Assembly: GCA_050953405.1 (NCBI GenBank)
Contig: JBMNMP010000002.1
Location: 248,001 to 312,000 of the forward strand
Source of the DNA: RUG100 sp050953405
Lineage (GTDB): Bacteria > Bacillota > Clostridia > Peptostreptococcales > Anaerovoracaceae
Direction: 5' to 3'
DNA: 64,000 nt
Below are positions 26,204 through 34,097 of this stretch, in pieces; the stretch's first letter is position 1; each line of letters starts with the position of its first letter. Made by a program: the position numbers and the translations under genes. Under the pieces are notes generated by a model. It ran no database searches. It saw only the letters and a program-made list of their open reading frames with translations, and had not been told where the DNA came from.

Positions 26204-27838
26204 TTACTGGAGAGCATACAGCGCAGCACCGATAGCACCGGCCAGCTGCGCTTTTTCGGGTACCACCAGCCTGCAGTCCAATTGCTCTTCGATGGCCTTC
26301 ACCACTCCACGGTTCCGGGCGACCCCGCCTGTCATCATGATCTTTTCACGCCTGCCCACTCTGCTGACCAGCGAAGATATCTTCAGGGCTACCGATTTGT
26401 TCAATCCGTGGATGATGTCACTCTCATTCTTTCCATCGGCTATGAGACTGACGACTTCTGATTCGGCAAACACGGTACACATGCTGGATATGGTCAGGTC
26501 TTCCTGCCACCGCAGCCCGCGCTCGCTCATGGTGTCCATGTCTGTCTCCAGCACCCGGGCCATGTTGTCGAGGAACCTGCCTGTACCGGCGGCACATTTG
26601 TCGTTCATGACAAAATTCCTGATGCTGCCATCGTCGTCAAGGGCAATGACCTTGCTGTCCTGCCCTCCTATATCGATCACTGTCCTCACATCGGGGTCCA
26701 GCCATCGCGCTCCCCTTGCATGGCAGGAGATCTCGGTCACCGTACTGCCATCCGGCGCGATACCGTTCCTTCCATATCCGGTGGCCACCTTGCTGTAGAC
26801 ATCCTCCTCTGTGATGCCGGCATTCTCCATAGCTGCAGCCACCGCTCTCGCCGAGCTGTCCTTGATGCGCACCCCGGTGGGCACTATGGCCGCGGCAACA
26901 AAACCACCATCAAGATCGAGGATCACAGCGTTCGTGGAAGTCGAACCACTGTCGATACCGACTGCATATCCGCCTTTGCTGTTCACGCGTCCTGTCATCC
27001 CGATCTCGCCGGATATGTTTTCCATCAGGCCTTCGACCCTGGTCCTGATCTGCCCCGCAGACTGCCTCGTGAAATCGGTCTCTATCCTGGTCATCGGCAA
27101 CCGTGTCCGCCCTTTGATCCTGCTGTATTCGAAGGGATAAAACTCGCAGAACTTGACCGTGTGATATATCACACCTTTGACATGAGGATCCTCAATGCCC
27201 GTGCGCCTGAGGGATATGTCGTTCATCCTCATGCATCCCGGCTGCGACAGCAGCAGGTCGCCGTACCATGACGCAAAATCCCGGACACCCTTGAACTTCG
27301 GCAGCGGTCCCGTATACGGATGTGCTCCCGAGCAGGTCGTATTCACCAGCGGCAGTCCGGAGATCTTTTTGATATCAGCCACCAGCTCATCGGAAGCGCG
27401 TCCCCCCGTCAGCAGGACATGATCAAAGCTTGCCGGGGGTTTCCCGGTGACCTCCTCCAGGAGGCCGGCATCGAAGCTGACGCCCTTGTACTGTTCATAA
27501 GCATGGATAAAGCCCTCGATCTGCGCGGCATAATATTCCTTCGCGCAGGAATTGTCATCGTGCGGAAGGTCAAGCTCATAAAAGAAATCAAGATCGCCGT
27601 ACTCCTGCAGCACATCAAAAGTACGCTTCATGCAGTCACAGCAGCTGGTGAGCACCAGCTCCCTCACGTTCCCCTCGAGCACACTGCCGATCAGCGCCTT
27701 TGCATAGCCGCATGTATTTTCGTGTATCAGGGCATCCGCCCGCGAAAAGTCCTCCGCGGCGCCGTTTATCATCTCCGCCTCCTGCCCCAGTCCCTGAGCC
27801 GCCAGGAGCGGAAAATATCTGCACGCGTAATAGATCAT
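26204..27838 (-). CDS. 2-hydroxyacyl-CoA dehydratase-like domain fused to BadF/HgdC-type activator ATPase
   Basis: The 544-residue fusion has an N-terminal half (about 1-300) resembling the D subunit of 2-hydroxyacyl-CoA dehydratases, with Cys in HENTCGYAK, LTSCCDCMK and NSCAKEY as potential cluster ligands. The C-terminal half is a complete acetate/sugar-kinase-fold activator: VGIDSGSTSTNAVI phosphate loop, DIGGQDSKVI, and the paired cysteines in NDKCAAGTGRFLD and SSMCTVFAESEV. These hold the dimer-bridging [4Fe-4S] cluster. The start at 27838 is chosen because it overlaps the upstream gene's stop as ATGA and gives a plausible N-terminus; the frame further upstream is low-quality. Activators are normally separate from their dehydratases, so the fusion ensures one-to-one pairing. 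Confidence 0.88.
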   Translation of the reverse strand: MIYYACRYFPLLAAQGLGQEAEMINGAAEDFSRADALIHENTCGYAKALIGSVLEGNVRELVLTSCCDCMKRTFDVLQEYGDLDFFYELDLPHDDNSCAKEYYAAQIEGFIHAYEQYKGVSFDAGLLEEVTGKPPASFDHVLLTGGRASDELVADIKKISGLPLVNTTCSGAHPYTGPLPKFKGVRDFASWYGDLLLSQPGCMRMNDISLRRTGIEDPHVKGVIYHTVKFCEFYPFEYSRIKGRTRLPMTRIETDFTRQSAGQIRTRVEGLMENISGEIGMTGRVNSKGGYAVGIDSGSTSTNAVILDLDGGFVAAAIVPTGVRIKDSSARAVAAAMENAGITEEDVYSKVATGYGRNGIAPDGSTVTEISCHARGARWLDPDVRTVIDIGGQDSKVIALDDDGSIRNFVMNDKCAAGTGRFLDNMARVLETDMDTMSERGLRWQEDLTISSMCTVFAESEVVSLIADGKNESDIIHGLNKSVALKISSLVSRVGRREKIMMTGGVARNRGVVKAIEEQLDCRLVVPEKAQLAGAIGAALYALQ

Positions 27839-29106
27839 CTCTTGTCCTCCAGCATTTCCAGGAAAGCCTGTACCCTGGTTATCATCTGTCCCTCGTTGAT
27901 GTTGGAGAGGTCGCAGCCGTCGCCGTCGAGGATCAGCATTGGTATGCCGGCTTCTCCGGCCATGTCCTCCATGATCCGGGCGCCGCCGCATGTATGACGG
28001 CATCCCCAGTGCGTGAACATCACGATACCGTTTGCGTTCAGTTCCTTCGCGGTCTTCAGGGCGCGCTCCGCCCTGACTTCAAACCTGCCGTTAAAGCTGC
28101 ACTCCTGCAGCCGCCTGGCCATAGAAATATATGGATCATCGGCGGTCCCCGCATCCAGGAAGTCGGTCGTCAGGTCGCAGATCAGCATCTGATTCTGCTC
28201 GCTGTAGTTGAAAATATCGCACATAGAGTTCTGGCAGTTGGGTATCGTGTGTATCCAGAAGATCCGGTTCCCGCCGCGGTAAGCCGGAGCCGCCTTTACG
28301 TCCCTGACCAGCTTTTCGAAATATGCAGCCGCCTGCCCCGTGCCCAGCATATTGTGTGAGAGCAAAATGGTGTACATCTCCGAAGTGAGATCAGTCGCCA
28401 TATATTTTCCTGCCAGTGATCGAATATATTCGCGATAAGCTGCCAGCGAGCGCTCACTCAGCTGTACTCTTTTTCTCAGTTCTTCATCGCTGATCCGGCG
28501 GCCGCTGACATCCTCGATCATCCCCTTGAGCTCGCGCAGCTGATCGGCAACATACATCACTGCGTCCAGTGAGCTGGAAACCGGGGTGTCCACAGTGAAG
28601 TGCGGTACACCGAAATGATCTGCCAGAAAACGAAAAGTGCTGATATTGGCATCGCATACCATGGTCGTGTTCGCGGTGAACATCGGTTTTCCTATGATGC
28701 CCGCAAAAGCGCTGCCGCTGAGTATGCGATGATAAGAGCACATCGTCGGCGGTACTCCGGCTTCCTCCGCTTTTCTGAGCACTCCCTGCTCGCTGGCGGC
28801 ACCGGCCACATAACAGGAGACCTGTTCCGCGACCAGCGGCCTGATCCCCGCGATATGCAGCATTTCACAGGGCAGGAACAAATTTACTATCGCCGAGTTT
28901 GCCGGATCGCGCAGCGGCTCCCGCAATGCCTTCATGCATACCGCAGCCGCGTACTGTTTTGAAGGAGGCAGCTTTTTGTTAGGTCTGTGATTGAAATTAA
29001 AATCGGCATAAGCAAAACCGGCCTGCAGCAGCTTCCTGGCAAGGCCGGGTCTTTTCTCAATATTACTGTCTACAACTTTCCCGAATCTCTCTACTAATTT
29101 GTTCAT
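27835..29106 (-). CDS. 2-hydroxyacyl-CoA dehydratase-family protein (HgdB/FldB-like)
   Basis: The 423-residue protein resembles the B/large subunits of 2-hydroxyacyl-CoA dehydratases and double-cubane proteins, which hold an iron-sulfur cluster fed by an ATP-driven activator. Cys-containing blocks LPCEMLHIAG (about 83), PPTMCSYHRIL and HWGCRHTCGG fit the cluster and CoA-site architecture. The start is directly adjacent to the upstream TAG stop of the EutH-like gene, and its stop overlaps the start of the fusion gene, so translation is coupled along the operon. No CoA-transferase or alcohol dehydrogenase gene is nearby. Confidence 0.87.
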   Translation of the reverse strand: MNKLVERFGKVVDSNIEKRPGLARKLLQAGFAYADFNFNHRPNKKLPPSKQYAAAVCMKALREPLRDPANSAIVNLFLPCEMLHIAGIRPLVAEQVSCYVAGAASEQGVLRKAEEAGVPPTMCSYHRILSGSAFAGIIGKPMFTANTTMVCDANISTFRFLADHFGVPHFTVDTPVSSSLDAVMYVADQLRELKGMIEDVSGRRISDEELRKRVQLSERSLAAYREYIRSLAGKYMATDLTSEMYTILLSHNMLGTGQAAAYFEKLVRDVKAAPAYRGGNRIFWIHTIPNCQNSMCDIFNYSEQNQMLICDLTTDFLDAGTADDPYISMARRLQECSFNGRFEVRAERALKTAKELNANGIVMFTHWGCRHTCGGARIMEDMAGEAGIPMLILDGDGCDLSNINEGQMITRVQAFLEMLEDKR

Positions 29107-30237
29107 CTATTCCGCATTCACCTGCGTTTGCTCATTCCCCACGACTTTGAGCCCATCTCTTTCAACGTTCAGATCGCGCGTTGTTATCAGCGCTATTATC
29201 AGTGCACTGACGGCAGCCACCAGCTTGCCCAGCAGCAGCGGTGCCAGCATCGATTCGTTATAGCCGGCCACAAACCCGAGGTGATCTCCCAGTATGAAGG
29301 CTCCGGAAACTGCAAACGCCATATTGACAACTTTGCCGCGCTCGTTCATGCTCTTCAGTGCCTCGAACGTGGGTATGGAATTGGCGAGAGAAGTCAGCAG
29401 TCCGCCGGCAGCTTCCCTGTTCATGCCGAATTTTTCTCCTACTATCATCAGAGGCACCCGAAGGATCCTCGTCAGAATGTGTACCATCGGGAAGGCGCCC
29501 GCCAGCACTATGGCGATATTGGCTACGATCTTAAAAGCGCTGCTTATCGGTGCTATGTCGGGTACAGGTTTGAAGCCCGCCAGGGCATCCAGTATCCCGA
29601 GTATCAGCCCTACTGTGGACACTATCATGATGATCTTGCCGAAGACGATAAATCCACGCGTCAGCATATCCCTCTTTTTCCACATGCCCAGGGCGATCAG
29701 CAGTGAAATCACGGTCACCGGTATGGTGTTTTTGACTACCATCACCATGTTGAATCCAGCGATTGCTCCGCCGGCAAGGCAGCCCAGCGGTATTGTGATC
29801 AATCCGATCAGTACCCCGCGCGACACCGCCGGTTTGTCATCCGGTGCGATTTCGAAAGCCATCGGTATCGTGAAAACTATAGTCGTCCCCAGCATAGATC
29901 CAACGATCAGCCCTGAGAACAGCGCCGCCTGAGGGTCCTTGGCCATCTCTTCAGCCAGCGGTGTTCCTCCCATGTCGGTTGCCAGGAATATTCCTGCAAA
30001 CAGCGAAGGATCGGCACCTATAGATTCGAACACCGGTACCACGACCGGGCTGAGCACGCGTGCGATGACCGGCGCCATGACCAAAATCCCGACCATGGCG
30101 ATCGCCAGTGGCCCCATAGCCATAAAGCCCTCTTCAAATTTGTTGCCTGCTCCGAGTTTGTTCCCAAAAATGCGGTCGACTGCTCCAAAGACCGCAAAAC
30201 ATGCCATTACGATTACTATTATTATGTTGATATCCAT
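29107..30237 (-). CDS. EutH-like ethanolamine permease family protein
   Basis: The 376-residue integral membrane protein has about ten TM helices and the EutH hallmarks: FGAVDRIFGNK near the N-terminus, ATDMGGTPLAEEM in the middle, GLLTSLANSIPTFE and AFAVSGAFILGDHLGFVAG towards the C-terminus. EutH takes up protonated ethanolamine. No other ethanolamine utilisation gene (EutBC, shell proteins, EutJ) is in the window. The gene heads an operon with two dehydratase-family proteins, which is not a known eut layout. The stop TAG is immediately followed by the next ATG. A -10-like TTAAAAT lies upstream. Confidence 0.9.
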   Translation of the reverse strand: MDINIIIVIVMACFAVFGAVDRIFGNKLGAGNKFEEGFMAMGPLAIAMVGILVMAPVIARVLSPVVVPVFESIGADPSLFAGIFLATDMGGTPLAEEMAKDPQAALFSGLIVGSMLGTTIVFTIPMAFEIAPDDKPAVSRGVLIGLITIPLGCLAGGAIAGFNMVMVVKNTIPVTVISLLIALGMWKKRDMLTRGFIVFGKIIMIVSTVGLILGILDALAGFKPVPDIAPISSAFKIVANIAIVLAGAFPMVHILTRILRVPLMIVGEKFGMNREAAGGLLTSLANSIPTFEALKSMNERGKVVNMAFAVSGAFILGDHLGFVAGYNESMLAPLLLGKLVAAVSALIIALITTRDLNVERDGLKVVGNEQTQVNAE

Positions 30238-30295
30238 TTTTAACTAGTCTCCGTTTTAAATTTTAACATTTTATTTTGGAAAAATAAACAAGCAC

Positions 30296-30324
30296 TTGCA
30301 ACAATAGCGATTTTATCTTATAAT
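30296..30324 (+). promoter_or_regulatory. Promoter for tRNA-Pro
   Basis: TTGCAA (30296-30301), a 17-base spacer and TATAAT (30319-30324). The -10 is embedded in a palindrome ATCTTATAATAAGAT. The start is expected about 28 bases before the mature tRNA. Confidence 0.8.
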
Positions 30325-30358
30325 AAGATTCGCTGAATAAATAACAGACAATCGTCGC

Positions 30359-30435
30359 CGGGGAGTGGCGCAGTTTGGTAGCGCACTTGACTGGGGGTCA
30401 AGTGGCCGCAGGTTCAAATCCTGTCTCTCCGACCA
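30359..30435 (+). tRNA. tRNA-Pro (GGG anticodon)
   Basis: The gene is 77 bases with the CCA encoded. The acceptor stem CGGGGAG pairs with CTCTCCG (one G-U), the D-stem is GCGC/GCGC, the anticodon arm CTTGA-CTGGGGG-TCAAG reads GGG, and the T-arm is GCAGG-TTCAAAT-CCTGT. It has its own promoter and terminator. Confidence 0.97.
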
Positions 30436-30444
30436 TTAAAAAAG

Positions 30445-30483
30445 CCTTGAAACCATTGTATTTTCAACAGTTTCAAGGTTTTT
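30445..30483 (+). terminator. Terminator after tRNA-Pro
   Basis: The 9-bp stem CCTTGAAAC/GTTTCAAGG (30445-30453 and 30470-30478) is followed by five T. Confidence 0.9.
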
Positions 30484-30698
30484 CCTTTCTAAGAATTATT
30501 TTGCATCCAAGTGCTATATTTGCCTATTCTCTCCGGGGGTGGAGAGAATCCCGGAGAGAATTTTTGAACATGTTTTTTGATCGCTTCTGCAATTATTCTT
30601 TCAAGCTGTTCCCCTGGAGGCCTGCGGCGGTTTTTTACTGCCTGGCTGTTATCCGCAGCTTTGAATAACGTCAACGCCTGGTCATGCCGCGAACCTGC
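30484..30698. other. Gene-poor stretch with a 12-bp inverted repeat
   Basis: No confident gene is seen between the tRNA terminator and amrS. An exact inverted repeat ATTCTCTCCGGG / CCCGGAGAGAAT (30526-30537 and 30550-30561) encloses a 12-base loop and is followed by five T, so it could be a second + strand terminator. The loop contains another copy of GGAGAGAAT. A 61-codon minus frame (30489-30674, TTG start, no SD) has a basic-helix look but no recognisable family. Confidence 0.5.
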
Positions 30699-31433
30699 TT
30701 ACATATTCCCGGCAAATACGTTTTCCAGGTGTTCGCCGGCAATAGCCAGCATCCTCTTCATGAGTCCGATGTCGGTCGGCATTGTGTTTCGCATTAGATG
30801 CGCCGGGAAAAAGCGCGATATGTGCAGGGGCAGCCTGGGATCGATACCTGCCAGCCACACGGCTTCCTGCTCCATGTCCTCTTCGCTGTCATTGACGCCC
30901 GGTACTATCAGGCTGGTCACTTCCACGTGACAGGCACCGGCGCAGCGAGTGATGAAGTGCTTCACCTTTTCAAGGTTGCCTCCAATGGCGGCATATATTT
31001 CCGGCCGGAAGCCCTTCAGGTCGATATTCATAGCGTCCATGTACGGCAGTACTTCATCGATGACAGGATCATCCCAGCACCCGTTGGTCACCAGAACGTT
31101 CAGCATTCCCCTCCCGCGTATCAGGCGGCCGGCATCGCGCACATAGCGCCAGCCGACCAGCGGTTCGTTGTAGGTATAAGCTACACCCAGACTGCCATGT
31201 TTTTCTTTGGCTTCCTGCGCCAGATCTGCCAGCTGCCCGGGGCTGACATCCACCGTAGGAACATCACTGCCGCCTGACATCGATATACTGCTGTTCTGAC
31301 ACCAGGGACATTTCAAGTTGCAGCCGTAACTGCCGATGGAAAGGATCTTCGACCCCGGATGAAACATGGCCAGCGGCTTTTTTTCTATCGGGTCCAGCGC
31401 AATCGATGTAAGGCGGCCATAATTCCCTCTCAT
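30699..31433 (-). CDS. amrS: AmmeMemoRadiSam system radical SAM protein
   Basis: The 244-residue radical SAM protein has the cluster motif CNLKCPWC (about residues 38-45), GSYGCN just before it, and the AYTYNEPLVGW and MNIDLKGFRPEIY blocks typical of the PflA-like AmrS branch. The role of the AmmeMemoRadiSam system is unknown. The start overlaps the stop of the upstream Memo-AMMECR1 gene (ATGA), so the two are coupled; SD AGGTGG is present. It is shorter at the N-terminus than some homologues of 280-330 residues. Confidence 0.9.
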   Translation of the reverse strand: MRGNYGRLTSIALDPIEKKPLAMFHPGSKILSIGSYGCNLKCPWCQNSSISMSGGSDVPTVDVSPGQLADLAQEAKEKHGSLGVAYTYNEPLVGWRYVRDAGRLIRGRGMLNVLVTNGCWDDPVIDEVLPYMDAMNIDLKGFRPEIYAAIGGNLEKVKHFITRCAGACHVEVTSLIVPGVNDSEEDMEQEAVWLAGIDPRLPLHISRFFPAHLMRNTMPTDIGLMKRMLAIAGEHLENVFAGNM

Positions 31434-32815
31434 TTGTGTCTCACCACCTGGAATCTGCTCAGCTCAACATCCTCGTATGGCTGGATGCCTGCCTTCTGCT
31501 TTGCGATACTGATCTGTTCCTCGATAGTATCAACGCCCTCCAGATTCGGCAGCAGCAGCCCTGTGCGCCCGCCTTTTCTGACAATGACGCCGTATTTCTT
31601 CACATCCAGCTGCTGCGGGCTGTCGATGTGCTCAGGCTCGTCCAGAACATCCACGCTGTATTCGAGATCATCCAGCTCGTCCTCGCGCACGGGGCTGAAA
31701 CGTGGATCGCGCACGGCGGCGCTGACGGCGTTTTCAATGATCTCGCGGGCCAGATTCTCGCGCACCGGCGATATAGTGCCGATGCAGCCCCTCAGCTGTC
31801 CGTCCTTTTTCAGGGAGACAAAGGCTCCCGCCCTGCGGTCCAGCATCTCCGGAGGCAGGATATCGGGTGTCCTGATGACCTTTTTCGTCTTGATATAATT
31901 CTCCAGCGAATTTCTCGCCAGCTTGACATACTCGTCCTCACCGGCTTTGATATCTGCGCGGCGCTTCTTCTCTGCGGCAGCTGCCTGACGGCCGAAATCA
32001 CGCTGCGGGTCTATCATTCCGGGATAAAAACTGCAGATGCCGTATCCCACGCCGAACGGGCCCTCATATGACAGCTTTTCGGCTTTGACTTTGCGGCGGT
32101 CAAAAGCCCCTGCCATGATCACAAAGGAGCGATGGCCGCATTCACCCGCATTACTGCAGAACTCAGGAGAGAATTCAAACAGTCCTCCAAAGTCACCTTT
32201 GCTCATCAGATCCATTATCTTCTCATCGAATTGCGGTCCTGCCGGATCAAAACCATAGGGCCCTTCATCCTTTAGTTTGTGAGAGAGATCACCGCTGGCG
32301 ATGAAAACGACCTTGCGGTCGAGCCGCCGCGACGTCTGCTCTATCAACTGCCCCAGTTCATAGTGTTTGATCAGTGACTGACCGGAAAGTCCGATGCGGA
32401 CCGACTTGTAGTCCTTGTATTCCTAATTTATGAAATACATCGGGATCATGGTAGCGTGATCCAGGCCGGGATCCTCTTCGCCCATGGTCCCCGCCATCAA
32501 TCCGCTCTGTTCGCAGGCCGCCGACAGTTCCCTCACGAACTCAGTATCGTATTCCGTCTCTATCTTCACGCCGCCGGCCCGGAAAGAGCCGAAGTCCCCG
32601 CTTGCCGAACTGCCAGGTGAAATATGAAAGTAATCGAGGTACATCACAGAGTGCGGTGTTGTGAATACAATGGTGTCCGGCTGTATATCCGCCACCTGCC
32701 TAGCCACCCTGTGGTAAGCTTCTATCGTTGCTGAGATTCCCTTTTCTTCACCCCTGCCCACCTCGGGTATGATCAGCGGTGGGTGCGGCACCATAAAGCC
32801 TGCTGCTATTGACAT
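31430..32815 (-). pseudogene. amrB: Memo-AMMECR1 fusion (AmrB-AmrA) gene with an in-frame TAG
   Basis: One 461-codon frame encodes a Memo/LigB-type dioxygenase-like domain (GFMVPHPPLIIPEVGRG, TTPHSVMYLD, HATMIPMYFIN, GDLSHKLKD, HRSFVIMAGAFD) joined to a C-terminal AMMECR1 domain (APAGAFVSLKKDGQLRGCIG, RFSPVREDELDDLEYSVDVLD). It is interrupted at codon 131 by TAG (32423-32425), right after YFIN and before EYKDYKSVRIG. A Gln or similar residue is expected there, and CAG to TAG would explain it. The rest is undamaged, which suggests a recent change, an error, or readthrough. It lies between the DUF4186 gene and amrS in one unit. Confidence 0.87.
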
Positions 32816-32828
32816 ATAAAATCACTTC

Positions 32829-33188
32829 CTAACCATTTCTCATTTCCCGTTCTATCCAGGCCATGAGAAAATTAACTATGCGTTCCTGCTGGTTTTCGCT
32901 CAGCTCAACACCAGGGGGCACACGGTACCACTTGTTCAGGCATCCCCGGCAGCAGCAGGCACATGCATGCTGTGCACGAAACACGGGATGGCCCTTCCAG
33001 GGTGTCTGCCTGCCGTCATTGGGTATCACAGCCGGCGCCAGCCTCTTACTGATGAAATCTCTCGCATGTGAACGGATGACCTGCTCACCTTTTTTCCGCA
33101 CGTATTCGCGGTCGCTCTCTGTCAGATGAAAGCCGGCACGAAACTTCGATCTGCTGAGTTTCTCCAGCGCTTCTTCTATCGTTTGCAT
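32829..33188 (-). CDS. DUF4186 family protein
   Basis: The 119-residue protein of unknown function starts MQTIEEALEKLSRSKFRAGFHL and contains HACACCCRGCLNKWYRVPPG, a four-Cys/His cluster probably binding zinc, typical of DUF4186. I place the start at 33188 because the -10 lies six bases upstream and no SD exists; the ORF continues a few codons further without support. Its stop is 13 bases before the amrB start, so it is the first gene of the amr unit. It lies just behind the pan operon terminator. Confidence 0.85.
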   Translation of the reverse strand: MQTIEEALEKLSRSKFRAGFHLTESDREYVRKKGEQVIRSHARDFISKRLAPAVIPNDGRQTPWKGHPVFRAQHACACCCRGCLNKWYRVPPGVELSENQQERIVNFLMAWIEREMRNG

Positions 33189-33194
33189 GATTAT

Positions 33195-33204
33195 ATTATA
33201 GCAC
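33195..33204 (-). promoter_or_regulatory. Extended -10 for a leaderless DUF4186-amr transcript
   Basis: On the minus strand TGCTATAAT lies at 33203-33195 and the ATG begins at 33188, six bases later. The overlapping TATAATATAAT leaves the exact hexamer ambiguous. No -35 match stands out. Confidence 0.55.
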
Positions 33205-33206
33205 AC

Positions 33207-33234
33207 TAAAAGGCCCCCGCCACAGGCGGAGGCC
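33207..33234 (-). terminator. Terminator after the pan operon
   Basis: On the minus strand GGCCTCCGCC/GGCGGGGGCC (33234-33225 with 33221-33212, one mismatch) is followed by four T. It lies after the panC stop. Confidence 0.85.
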
Positions 33235-33250
33235 AGGTACAGGAAACAGA

Positions 33251-34096
33251 CTAAAGTTCCACATTATCTATCAGGCGAGCCTTGCCGACCCTGACTGCTG
33301 TTGCTATGATACAGCTGCCGTCAGGGGGCACGAAGCCCACGGGCTGCATGGTCTTCCCATCTACGACTTCCACATATTCCAGCTGGAAGAGCGGTTCTTC
33401 CTTGATGGCCGCTGTGAAATCCCGTATCAGCTTGTCCACGTCTCCGTTCCCGCCGGCCACGGTTTTCTTGGCTGCGCACAACGCACGATAAATCCCGGGA
33501 GCCGCAGCTCTCTCTTCCTTCGTGAGATACGAATTGCGCGAGCTTTTCGCGAGTCCGTCAGCTTCGCGGACGCATTCGCCGTCCACGATCTCAAGATCCA
33601 TGTTGAGATCTTTCACCATCTGTCTCATAACGGCCAGCTGCTGGGCATCCTTCTTGCCGAAATACGCCCTGTCCGGCGCCACTATATGGAACAGCTTGCT
33701 GCAGACAGTACAGACTCCACGGAACATATTCTTCCTGCTCCTGCCGCACAGCCGCTCTGTGATTTTCTTCATATCCACAAAAGTATAGAACTGATCAGGA
33801 TACATCTCGTCCGCCGCGGGATTGAATATCAGATCTGCGCCCAGCTCTTCACAATAGGCGCTGTCACTGTCCATGTCCCGCGGATATGTGTTAAGATCTT
33901 CGCCGCGCGAAAACTGCATCGGGTTGACGAACACGCTGACCACGGTCCTGTCATTTTCCCTGCAGGATCTTTTTATCAGGGAGCCGTGCCCTTCATGCAG
34001 CGCTCCCATCGTGGGCACCAGACCCACGCTCTCGCCAGCCCGCTTCCACTCCTTTACCAGACTCCTCGTCTCTTCGATCGTATGCAGTATCTTCAT
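33251..34096 (-). CDS. panC: Pantothenate synthetase
   Basis: The 281-residue enzyme condenses pantoate with beta-alanine using ATP. It has VPTMGALHEGHGSLI (HIGH-like nucleotide loop), VFVNPMQF, YFGKKDAQQLAVMRQM and KSSRNSYL (KMSKS-like) blocks. The start is 1 base after the panB stop. No panD is present in this cluster, so beta-alanine must come from a panD elsewhere or from another route. Confidence 0.95.
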   Translation of the reverse strand: MKILHTIEETRSLVKEWKRAGESVGLVPTMGALHEGHGSLIKRSCRENDRTVVSVFVNPMQFSRGEDLNTYPRDMDSDSAYCEELGADLIFNPAADEMYPDQFYTFVDMKKITERLCGRSRKNMFRGVCTVCSKLFHIVAPDRAYFGKKDAQQLAVMRQMVKDLNMDLEIVDGECVREADGLAKSSRNSYLTKEERAAAPGIYRALCAAKKTVAGGNGDVDKLIRDFTAAIKEEPLFQLEYVEVVDGKTMQPVGFVPPDGSCIIATAVRVGKARLIDNVEL

Positions 34097-34097
34097 G

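Noticed and set aside
26204..28003. Fusion protein starting at 28003
   Set aside because: The added 55 residues are Arg/His-rich, antisense-like sequence over the upstream gene; the ATGA overlap at 27838 is the natural start.
29107..29109. EutH and dehydratase as one readthrough protein, since TAG is directly followed in frame by ATG
   Set aside because: Adjacent stop and start fit ordinary translational coupling, and the two proteins are complete on their own.
30489..30674. 61-codon minus-strand ORF with a basic helix
   Set aside because: TTG start without an SD, the C-terminal part is encoded by the inverted repeat, and no family was recognised.
25053..32815. Pyrrolysine or reassigned TAG explaining both amber-interrupted genes
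   Set aside because: About 13 of some 59 genes in the window end naturally in TAG (for example rpoD, feoB, panC), neither gene is a methylamine-type methyltransferase, and no pyl gene is present.
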